This document shows positions 57,354 to 64,000 of a DNA stretch of 64,000 nucleotides, piece after piece; position 1 is the stretch's first letter, and every line of letters begins with the position of its first letter. A program made the position numbers and the translations under genes. The stretch is from positions 1 to 64,000 of the forward strand of contig CALGKA010000001.1 of the NCBI GenBank assembly GCA_937927895.1. Direction: 5' to 3'. The notes under the pieces are model-generated. The model had not been told where the DNA came from. It searched no databases and worked only from the letters and a program-made list of their open reading frames with translations. The DNA comes from an uncultured Granulosicoccaceae bacterium. GTDB taxonomy: Bacteria > Pseudomonadota > Gammaproteobacteria > Granulosicoccales > Granulosicoccaceae.

Positions 57354-57626
57354 AGTTTACGATCTCTTATAATGTAGACTTAAGGTGGTGTACCGCAGGT
57401 GATAAATCGCCCGATTTACAATCTGTCAGCTGCCCACTCAATTATTGTTTTCGACTTAATTTTCAATTAAAAATTCAAACATTTACCAGCTCAACGGCCA
57501 CTTAACTTCAGCACGCCAAACTTTCGTCCTATTGGTATAGTACGTGGATGGGGATTAGGCAATAGTGAAACGGTCCAAATCTTGACGGACTGGACCTACA
57601 ACCGCGATTTTTTACCTTTGCAGGGC

Positions 57627-57656
57627 AAAAAAGCACCCGCATTGCGCGGATGCTTT
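57627..57656 (-). terminator. Rho-independent terminator of asd
   Basis: On the reverse strand a GCATCCGC/GCGGGTGC stem (57633-57653) with a short loop is followed by TTTTTT (57627-57632). It stands about 45 bases past the asd stop. The rest of 57354-57698 shows no gene and should contain the fimV promoter. Confidence 0.92.
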
Positions 57657-57698
57657 ACAAAATATGCTCAACTGGCTTTTTAGTGAGCCAGGCCATTC

Positions 57699-58835
57699 TT
57701 AACTGGCTTTAGCATTTACGAGCATCCGCTCACCCAAAAGTTTTAGCATACGGCGCAGTGGCTCAGCAGCACCCCACAAAAGCTGATCACCCACAGTGAA
57801 AGCGCTTATATACTCAGGCCCGAAGCTCATTTTACGTAATCTTCCGACCGGAATATTAAGGGATCCACTGACTGCCGCCGGTGAAAGGCGATCAATCGAA
57901 GGCTCTTTTTGATTCGGCACAAGGTCAACCCACTGATTGCCAGCGCTAATGATTTGTTCAATTTCGGCAAGCGGAATATCTTTGCGCAGCTTTATTGTTA
58001 ACGCTTGCGAATGACTGCGCATAGCGCCTATACGTACACACAGGCCGTCGATCGGAATAAAGTCGGTCTGGTCGCGCTCAAGAATTTTATTGGTTTCAGC
58101 TTGCGCCTTCCATTCCTCTTTACTTTGACCATTTTCAAGATCTGCATCAATCCAAGGTATTAGACTGCCCGCTAATGCAGCACCACATTCACCCGTAGGC
58201 AGTGCCGCACTTCGCAATACAGCGGTGATATTGTCATCTACCGAGAGAATTGTGCTGTCTTTTTCGGTTAACAAATCTGCCACCGAGCCATGCAACGAGC
58301 CCATCTGCGCGATCAACTCACGCATCGCGCGAGCACCGCCACCCGAGGCAGCCTGATAAGTCATTGAGCTGACCCACTCTACTACGTCTTCCTTAAACAA
58401 TCCGGCAAGGCCCATCATCATTAAACTGACCGTACAATTGCCACCAATAAAGTCTTTTTTGCCCGCTTGCAGCGCACTGTGAATAATATCGCTGTTAACA
58501 GGATCCAACACAATTGTGCTGTCTGCGCTCATTCGCAGCGTAGACGCCGCGTCTATCCAGTAGCCATCCCAGCCAGCGGCACGAAGCTCAGGATGCACTT
58601 TCTGGGTGTAGTCACCACCCTGGCAAGTGACGATGACATCCATTTCTGCCAACACTTTAATATTGTGAGCATCTAGCAAAGGCGCGGTAGTGTTACCAAT
58701 AGCGGGACCAGCTTCTCCCGCTTGTGAGGTTGAGAAAAAAGACACGTCAATGCCCGTAAAATCATGCTCTTCGTGCATTCTTTGCATTAATACTGAGCCG
58801 ACCATACCGCGCCAACCGATCATACCAACTTTCAT
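57699..58835 (-). CDS. asd: aspartate-semialdehyde dehydrogenase
   Basis: A 378-residue enzyme of the gammaproteobacterial length class. It starts [19 protein letters not shown] (NADP-binding) and has the nucleophile C134 in [14 protein letters not shown]; substrate-binding Arg and catalytic His are in [16 protein letters not shown]. It reduces aspartyl phosphate to aspartate semialdehyde, the branch point to lysine/DAP, threonine and methionine, thus linked in metabolism to dapD and metZ in this window. It has its own terminator and is divergent from a LysR gene. Confidence 0.97.
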   Translation of the reverse strand: MKVGMIGWRGMVGSVLMQRMHEEHDFTGIDVSFFSTSQAGEAGPAIGNTTAPLLDAHNIKVLAEMDVIVTCQGGDYTQKVHPELRAAGWDGYWIDAASTLRMSADSTIVLDPVNSDIIHSALQAGKKDFIGGNCTVSLMMMGLAGLFKEDVVEWVSSMTYQAASGGGARAMRELIAQMGSLHGSVADLLTEKDSTILSVDDNITAVLRSAALPTGECGAALAGSLIPWIDADLENGQSKEEWKAQAETNKILERDQTDFIPIDGLCVRIGAMRSHSQALTIKLRKDIPLAEIEQIISAGNQWVDLVPNQKEPSIDRLSPAAVSGSLNIPVGRLRKMSFGPEYISAFTVGDQLLWGAAEPLRRMLKLLGERMLVNAKAS

Positions 58836-59027
58836 TTTTATTCCTGATTCGACTTTACCCGTAACCGTGGGCGTTTTATTTTAATGCCATACAGCGTATA
58901 AATGCTTGTTATCAATTATAAAGCTGGATATTGCCATTTGTAACCGACGCTTGATCCGTCTGTTTGCAAGACTAGCTTACACAATAGCCCTAGCCTTTAT
59001 TCACTAGCCTATGTGAACTGGACTTAG

Positions 59028-59939
59028 TTGTATACAAACACAACAAAGGACGTAGATTTGGACATAAACAACTTGAAAGCATTCATCGAAGTAGCTGACA
59101 AACGCTCATTTTCGCGTTCTGCCGAGACTTTGAGTCTTACACAGCCAGCGGTAAGCAAACGAATTGCCGCCCTTGAATTAGAGCTTTCAGCAAAATTATT
59201 CGACCGTGTTGGCCGAACCGTTCATCTCACCGAGGCCGGCAGAGTGTTGCTCCCATCAGCGCGACAGATCAGTGCAGAATTGTCTCGCATTGAAGACGTC
59301 ATTTGCAACCTTGGTAATGATGTCAGTGGCAAATTAAGCATTGGCACCTCCGAATATATTGGTACTCGCCACCTGCCTGAAATTTTAAAGCCATTTCGCG
59401 AGCAGTATCCGAATGTTGATCTGGATCTACACTTTGCTAATTCCAAAGAAACGCTGGCGGCTATCGAAGACGGCGAAATCGAAATGGCATTATGTTCAAC
59501 GCCAGACAATGGGTCGCTCGCCGGGCACCCAAAACTTCGCAGTGTGCAAATATGGTCTGAAGCGTTAGTGATTGTGTGCTCAAACGATCATCCGCTAGTC
59601 AGCACTTCACCATTAACCCTGGACGTGCTGGCAAAATGCCCAGCCATATTGCCACCAGGCGATAGCAACACCCGAAAAAGCATTGAAAACATACTGCACG
59701 AACACAACCTTCGAACCATTGTGTCTATGGAGGTAAACGACTTTGACACCATGAAATCTATGAGTGCGATTGGATTGGGCTGGGCATGTCTGCCAAGCTT
59801 TGTAGTAGACGACACACTCAAAGTACTGCCAATTGATGCGCTACAAATTAAGCATTCTGTAGCACTGGTTCGACATCAGAATCGCACCTTGTCACGAGCA
59901 GCTCAGGCATTTTTAAAGGCCTTGCCTGGTTCCAGTTAG
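59028..59939 (+). CDS. LysR-family transcriptional regulator (CysB/CynR-like group)
   Basis: About 303 residues. The winged HTH is LDINNLKAFIEVADKRSFSR then SAETLSLTQPAVSKRIAALE (about 11-60), followed by the LysR substrate-binding domain with GKLSIGTSEYIGTRHLPEIL. The ATG at 59028 leaves a nine-residue polar leader; a TTG just before LDINN is an alternative start. It is divergent from asd across 192 bases (58836-59027) but the effector is unknown. The next gene, aroC, is convergent. Confidence 0.9.
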   Translation: MYTNTTKDVDLDINNLKAFIEVADKRSFSRSAETLSLTQPAVSKRIAALELELSAKLFDRVGRTVHLTEAGRVLLPSARQISAELSRIEDVICNLGNDVSGKLSIGTSEYIGTRHLPEILKPFREQYPNVDLDLHFANSKETLAAIEDGEIEMALCSTPDNGSLAGHPKLRSVQIWSEALVIVCSNDHPLVSTSPLTLDVLAKCPAILPPGDSNTRKSIENILHEHNLRTIVSMEVNDFDTMKSMSAIGLGWACLPSFVVDDTLKVLPIDALQIKHSVALVRHQNRTLSRAAQAFLKALPGSS

Positions 59940-60010
59940 CTGCCTTCTGCCTTACATTCAGGCAGCCGGAATAGTCTTGCCGCACTCGACTGCAAAATAG
60001 ACTAGCCGAC

Positions 60011-61087
60011 CTAGCGCTGTACACCATGGTTTTGAGCACGATCACGCAAACAATGGTCCATCAAGACTAACGCTAACATGGCTTCGGCAATAGGCGTTGC
60101 GCGTATACCAACACACGGATCATGACGACCCGTGGTAATAACTTCAGCAGGTACATTATTTTTATCTACTGTTTGCCCAGGTAGACGCAAACTAGAAGTG
60201 GGCTTTAATGCTATACACGCAGTGATATCTTGACCTGAACTTATCCCACCAAGCACACCGCCAGCATTGTTTGATAAAAATCCTTCCGGGGTTATTTCAT
60301 CGCGGTGTTCACTGCCACGCTGAGCAACACTGTCAAAACCCGCCCCTACTTCAACACCTTTTACCGCGCCGATGCTCATCATAGCGTGAGCGATATCTGC
60401 GTCGAGTCGGTCAAACACTGGCTCACCCCAACCCACCGGCACTCCGGTCGCCATAACATTCACCCTTGCACCGACGGAGTCACCCGCTTTACTAAGCTGC
60501 TGCATAAATGTAGCGAGCTCATCAACCTGTGATGCATTGGGCCAGAAAAATGGATTGTTCTCAACAGCGCTTAGATCAAATTGGTTTTGATCGAGCGCTA
60601 TCGTGCCAAGCTGCGAAAGATAACCGTTTATTTCAATACCAAACTCTGTTTTCAGATACTTTTTCGCAATACCACCTGCTGCCACACGCATGGCTGTTTC
60701 ACGCGCTGACGACCGGCCACCACCGCGGTAATCTCTAATGCCATACTTTTTCTGATAGGTTAAATCGGCATGCGCTGGGCGAAAAACGTCTTTAATTTTG
60801 CTGTAGTCTTTTGATCTCTGATCTTGGTTTTCGATCAACAAGCCGATCGGTGTGCCGGTAGTTTTACCTTCAAAAACTCCAGAAAGAATTTTGACCACAT
60901 CGTCTTCTTTTCTTTGCGTGGTGTAGCGTGACTGGCCGGGCTTGCGCCGATCAAGATCAAGCTGCAAATCTTCCTCACTAAGTTCAAGCCCTGGCGGGCA
61001 GCCGTCTACCACAGCACCTATTGCAGGTCCGTGGCTTTCACCAAAAGAGGTCAAAGTGAATAATTTGCCAAAGGTATTGCCGGACAT
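60011..61087 (-). CDS. aroC: chorismate synthase
   Basis: About 358 residues from the ATG at 61085-61087 ([24 protein letters not shown]), the normal AroC start; the frame opens upstream. Family motifs are [48 protein letters not shown] and the late [18 protein letters not shown]. It makes chorismate from EPSP using reduced FMN, feeding aromatic amino acids and folate. It stands alone on its strand, convergent with the LysR gene and divergent from the protease gene. Confidence 0.97.
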   Translation of the reverse strand: MSGNTFGKLFTLTSFGESHGPAIGAVVDGCPPGLELSEEDLQLDLDRRKPGQSRYTTQRKEDDVVKILSGVFEGKTTGTPIGLLIENQDQRSKDYSKIKDVFRPAHADLTYQKKYGIRDYRGGGRSSARETAMRVAAGGIAKKYLKTEFGIEINGYLSQLGTIALDQNQFDLSAVENNPFFWPNASQVDELATFMQQLSKAGDSVGARVNVMATGVPVGWGEPVFDRLDADIAHAMMSIGAVKGVEVGAGFDSVAQRGSEHRDEITPEGFLSNNAGGVLGGISSGQDITACIALKPTSSLRLPGQTVDKNNVPAEVITTGRHDPCVGIRATPIAEAMLALVLMDHCLRDRAQNHGVQR

Positions 61088-61267
61088 GTGCTGGAGAGCC
61101 CTTAAAAAAACCGAGTTTGTAGAAAAGCCGGTATTGTATCTGCTTTGCATACTGAAACCGAAACTTTACGCATCTGAGCGCGCACCTATACAATCTGGTG
61201 CTCACGCCTTATTCGCAATTTCGGTAACAGCTCCACACGCGGAACCCGCATTTACGATGGACAGAAC

Positions 61268-61804
61268 TTGAACGACCCAACTAACGAGTATAAAACACCT
61301 GAGGACGAACGAGTCCAAATTGGCAAATATATGATCATTGCCACGTGGGTGGTGGGTCTAGGTTTGGGCACCTTATTGGTCAATAGCTACCTTGAGCGTC
61401 AGCGCAACCCAAACAATAAGGTCATCGCCGCCGTCGACGGTGACAAACGCAGTATTACACTGCTAGCTGATCGATATGGGCACTATCGGGTCACGGGCTC
61501 TATAAACGGCGCCAAAGCCGATTTTCTAGTAGACACTGGCGCTACCAGTGTCAGTATTCCAGAAGAAGTGGCCTTCAGAGCCGGCATGCAATACGGCGCA
61601 AAAATCTCCATCAACACGGCTAACGGAATCGGAGTGGCTTATAAAACAACCGTGGACTCGCTACGTTTAGGTGATCTTGAAGTACGCAACGCAACTGCAC
61701 ATATAAACCCCGGTCTGAGCGGCGAGATTTTACTTGGCATGAGCGTTTTAAAACACTACGAGCTGGTGCACAAAGACGACCAGCTCGTTATACGTGAACC
61801 TTAG
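61268..61804 (+). CDS. retropepsin-like aspartic protease (TIGR02281 type), membrane-anchored
   Basis: About 178 residues if translation begins at the TTG at 61268; a later ATG (residue 22, before IIATWVVGLGLGTLLV) is possible. One membrane helix (about 21-40) anchors a periplasmic retropepsin domain with ADFLVDTGATSVSIPE (catalytic D89) and later GEILLGMSVLKHYEL. One Asp per chain implies a dimer. Family TIGR02281 is common in proteobacteria with poorly known targets. A short frame Met-Asp-Arg-Thr-stop starts 10 bases upstream and overlaps the TTG. Confidence 0.82.
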   Translation: MNDPTNEYKTPEDERVQIGKYMIIATWVVGLGLGTLLVNSYLERQRNPNNKVIAAVDGDKRSITLLADRYGHYRVTGSINGAKADFLVDTGATSVSIPEEVAFRAGMQYGAKISINTANGIGVAYKTTVDSLRLGDLEVRNATAHINPGLSGEILLGMSVLKHYELVHKDDQLVIREP

Positions 61805-61829
61805 ATTGTTGCTTAGGCCTTAGCTGTCT

Positions 61830-62384
61830 CTACGCTTTAACCGTTTGCATAAAACGATCACGAATCACCACAGGATCCATAGTAATCACAGGAACTTTGA
61901 CGTTACCTGACTCACACTTGCTGACGATTATTGTCATTTTGTTACTCGCCAGAGCATCTTTTATAGCCTGCCCGGTTTGCTCAGCCTGACACTCAACAAC
62001 TTGCTCACAACCACACGCTTCAGCAACTTTAGTTAACGAGGTTTTCTTACCAGCATAGGTGGGTTGATCACCCGTTGAACCATAACTACCATTATCAATG
62101 ATAAGCAAAATGAAGTTATCAGCAACGTTATTGGCTATTGTAGGCAAAGTACCAAAGTTAGTTAGCACCGAACCATCACCGTCTATCGATATCACTTTTT
62201 TGTCTTGCGCCAGCGCTAGACCCAAACCTATTGATGAAGCTAAACCCATAGTACCAAGCATATAAAAGTTACTGGGTTGATCATCAATCAAGTGCAGCTC
62301 TTGGCTTGGCAAGCCTATGTTACACACTACTAATTGATCACGAATAATTGGAGCGATTTCTTTTAATACTTCAGAACGTATCAT
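61830..62384 (-). CDS. comE: sulfopyruvate decarboxylase subunit beta
   Basis: A 184-residue TPP-binding subunit. The motif IDGDGSVLTNFG (about 67-78) and N98 in IIDNGSYGSTGDQPTY form the GDG...N signature for Mg-TPP. Together with the preceding ComD subunit it would decarboxylate 3-sulfopyruvate to sulfoacetaldehyde. Phosphonopyruvate decarboxylase is a related alternative, but the split-gene layout and the adjacent HpsN-type dehydrogenase favour the sulfonate role. It begins 2 bases after the comD stop. Confidence 0.85.
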   Translation of the reverse strand: MIRSEVLKEIAPIIRDQLVVCNIGLPSQELHLIDDQPSNFYMLGTMGLASSIGLGLALAQDKKVISIDGDGSVLTNFGTLPTIANNVADNFILLIIDNGSYGSTGDQPTYAGKKTSLTKVAEACGCEQVVECQAEQTGQAIKDALASNKMTIIVSKCESGNVKVPVITMDPVVIRDRFMQTVKA

Positions 62385-62386
62385 TG

Positions 62387-62884
62387 TTAGTATCCCTTCC
62401 AGAAACTGGCGTCAGTTAAAATTGCAACGGGCTTATTACACATAAACGTGTGCTTTAAAATGGCGTCAAGCTCATTTGCGTCTTGTTCATTGTGGAAGTG
62501 ATAAGTCGGAATATTTAACTGCGCAAGTAACGCCTTAGTATGCACAGCCATTTCAACCTGGCAGGCTACTGGCTCACCTAACTCACCACGGTAACTGATC
62601 AACATTGGCAGCGGCATTCTATAATACTGGGTCAGTGTTACTAGCGTATTGATTGTTACCCCAATCGCTGTATTTTGCATAATAATAGCTGGGCGCTTGC
62701 CCCCCATCCATGCGCCAGCACACAGGCCCATGCCTTCATCTTCTTTATTTGATGGGATATGATAAATAGAATCATTGGCATCAATGGCATCTATAACACC
62801 TGCCAACTGCTTACACGGCACGGTCGTTACAAAGCTTATATCGTTCGCGACAAAGTCACTTACTATTTTTTCACTTATTGTCAT
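62387..62884 (-). CDS. comD: sulfopyruvate decarboxylase subunit alpha
   Basis: About 165 residues from the ATG at 62882-62884, preceded by AGGAAAACCG; the frame opens further upstream. It contains TTVPCKQLAGVIDAI, the acidic TPP-activating stretch HIPSNKEDEGMGLCAGAWMGG and TQYYRMPLPMLISYRGELGE, strongly like ComD of methanogens and sulfonate-degrading bacteria. It works with comE (next gene, 2-base gap). It lies 62 bases after the hpsN-like gene on the same strand. Confidence 0.85.
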   Translation of the reverse strand: MTISEKIVSDFVANDISFVTTVPCKQLAGVIDAIDANDSIYHIPSNKEDEGMGLCAGAWMGGKRPAIIMQNTAIGVTINTLVTLTQYYRMPLPMLISYRGELGEPVACQVEMAVHTKALLAQLNIPTYHFHNEQDANELDAILKHTFMCNKPVAILTDASFWKGY

Positions 62885-62946
62885 CGGTTTTCCTGTGTGA
62901 CTGGAATCGAGCCAACGCACCCTGCTCGACATATTTAATTTTAAAA

Positions 62947-64000
62947 CTACTCTGGTTGTAGATTGAATTTTTCATCTGGAAAATATTTCGCTAAGCGTAC
63001 ATCTGCGGCACGTGCGTGACCTTCCATACCTTCAAGCCTTGATATTCTTGCTGTCGCTTCTGCAACTGGCTTTGAAGCATCACGTGTAGCCTGTTGCCAT
63101 GTCACTATTTTCATATACTTGTGCACTGACAATCCACCGGTGTATTTAGCTGAACGACCGGTCGGCAAAACATGGTTAGTACCTGAGGCTTTATCACCAT
63201 ACGAGACGGTTGTCTCTTCACCAAGAAAGACTGAACCGTAGCACTTCAATCGATCTTTCCACCAGGGAATATCAGCAGCCTGCACGGTTAAATGCTCTGG
63301 CGCATATTCATCCGACGCTTGCGCCATCTCTTCGCGGTCAGCGCAAAGAATCACTTCAGCGTAGTCACGCCATGCAGCTTCGGCATTCACCCGATTAAGC
63401 TCAGGCAGATCTGCAATTAAACCTGGAACTAGCTCGATAACTCGCTCCGCGAGCGGTTGATGATCAGTGACTAACCACACAGGCGAGTTATAACCATGCT
63501 CTGCCTGGCTGACTAAATCCACTGCAACAATCATTGCATCAGCAGACTCATCTGCGAGAATTAAGCTGTCTGTGGGGCCGGCAATCATATCAATACCCAC
63601 ACGGCCATACAGAATGCGTTTGGCTTCTGCCACAAATTGATTTCCAGGGCCGACTAATATATCGGCCTTTGGCAAACCAAACAGCCCGAAAGTCATTGCC
63701 GCAACACCCTGCACACCACCCATAGCCATAATGTTATCTGCACCACACAGGTGGGCTGCATAAACAATCGCCGGTGCAATACCTACATCTTTTGCTGGTG
63801 GTGAACAGGCCACTATGTGACCACAACCTGCTACCTTCGCTGTGGTGACAGTCATTATTGCACTGGCCACATGGCTATAACGGCCACCCGGTATGTAACA
63901 ACCTACCGAGTTACAAGGGATACTTTTTTGACCAAGGGTAAAGCCCGGTAGCACTTCAAGCTCAACATCTTTTACTGTTTGCTTTTGCACTTCAGCAAAA
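62947..64000 (-). CDS. hpsN: sulfopropanediol/histidinol dehydrogenase family protein, HpsN-like (5' end outside window)
   Basis: At least 351 residues, open to the right edge (upstream codons read Phe-Ala-Glu), so about 80 N-terminal residues lie outside. It is HisD-like (GCYIPGGRYSHVASAIMT, MGGVQGVAAMTFGLFGLPK, ILVGPGNQFVAEAKR, SDEYAPEHLTVQ, GTNHVLPTGRSAKYTGGLSV). The block PGFTLGQKSIPCNSVGCYIP matches HpsN, the NAD-dependent R-DHPS 3-dehydrogenase that yields sulfolactate, better than histidine-pathway HisD. No his operon is here, while comDE, which act downstream on sulfopyruvate, are directly adjacent. Genuine HisD cannot be wholly excluded. Confidence 0.82.
   Translation of the reverse strand, partial: FAEVQKQTVKDVELEVLPGFTLGQKSIPCNSVGCYIPGGRYSHVASAIMTVTTAKVAGCGHIVACSPPAKDVGIAPAIVYAAHLCGADNIMAMGGVQGVAAMTFGLFGLPKADILVGPGNQFVAEAKRILYGRVGIDMIAGPTDSLILADESADAMIVAVDLVSQAEHGYNSPVWLVTDHQPLAERVIELVPGLIADLPELNRVNAEAAWRDYAEVILCADREEMAQASDEYAPEHLTVQAADIPWWKDRLKCYGSVFLGEETTVSYGDKASGTNHVLPTGRSAKYTGGLSVHKYMKIVTWQQATRDASKPVAEATARISRLEGMEGHARAADVRLAKYFPDEKFNLQPE

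Noticed and set aside
62947-64000. Assigning the HisD-like gene to histidine synthesis
   Set aside because: No other his genes are present, comDE follow it, and the N-terminal block resembles sulfopropanediol dehydrogenase more than HisD.

Overview
The window looks like part of the chromosome of a marine, heterotrophic gammaproteobacterium. This rests on gene content and order: guaA-guaB divergent from xseA, dksA followed by gluQ, yciO-scpA-scpB, tsaB next to a YoaA/DinG helicase, and asd-fimV ... truA-trpF-accD-folC-SPOR-cvpA-purF ... metZ, an order familiar from Pseudomonas-like genomes. Base composition is moderate (mid-40s % GC by eye), with AT-richer patches around 14.7-16.6 kb and 51.1-53.4 kb. 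I see no rRNA, tRNA, CRISPR array, prophage or intact insertion sequence.

Layout. 1-6.5 kb: envelope and secreted proteins (a truncated outer-membrane barrel gene, a DUF2959 lipoprotein, a Tat-type L,D-transpeptidase, an esterase with a GlyGly-CTERM-like tail) and a PLP desulfhydrase/deaminase. 6.3-8.7 kb: a decayed hydroxyisourate hydrolase remnant, then dapD, a YffB/Spx-like protein, an AlkD-like repair protein and a DUF2986 mini-protein. 8.7-14.7 kb: an accessory catabolic cluster (aldehyde dehydrogenase, luciferase-like monooxygenase, flavin reductase fused to a Nudix-like domain, alpha/beta hydrolase, DUF1185 protein) with a divergent LysR regulator. 14.7-18.2 kb: a sulfotransferase-like gene, a frameshifted beta-barrel gene, an SDR lacking the usual YxxxK, and a phytanoyl-CoA-dioxygenase-like protein. 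18.3-41 kb: mostly housekeeping (tsaB, helicase, OmpA, guaBA, xseA, dksA, gluQ, acs, msrB, Smr, scpAB, yciO, parvulin, radical SAM, LysE, Nudix, metZ).

41-49 kb holds the long reverse-strand truA-to-purF block, with a signal-less L,D-transpeptidase coupled to purF. Between truA and fimV, which are neighbours in many relatives, lies 49.1-53.4 kb: a membrane-bound LuxR-type regulator, a di-haem cytochrome c peroxidase lipoprotein, a large uncharacterised lipoprotein and what looks like the last codons of a Kef-type antiporter. FimV, asd, a LysR regulator, aroC and a retropepsin-like protease follow. The right edge (61.8-64 kb) carries comE, comD and a HisD paralogue of HpsN type, which together suggest use of the algal sulfonate 2,3-dihydroxypropane-1-sulfonate (DHPS) or sulfolactate.

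No wholly new defence or mobile system is evident. The most informative signals are the gene remnants (hydroxyisourate hydrolase at 6358-6482, Kef-like tail at 53107-53223), the homopolymer frameshift at 16299-16304, the variant SDR, the flavin reductase/Nudix-like fusion, the H1-like tail on DksA, the signal-less L,D-transpeptidase and the sulfonate locus.
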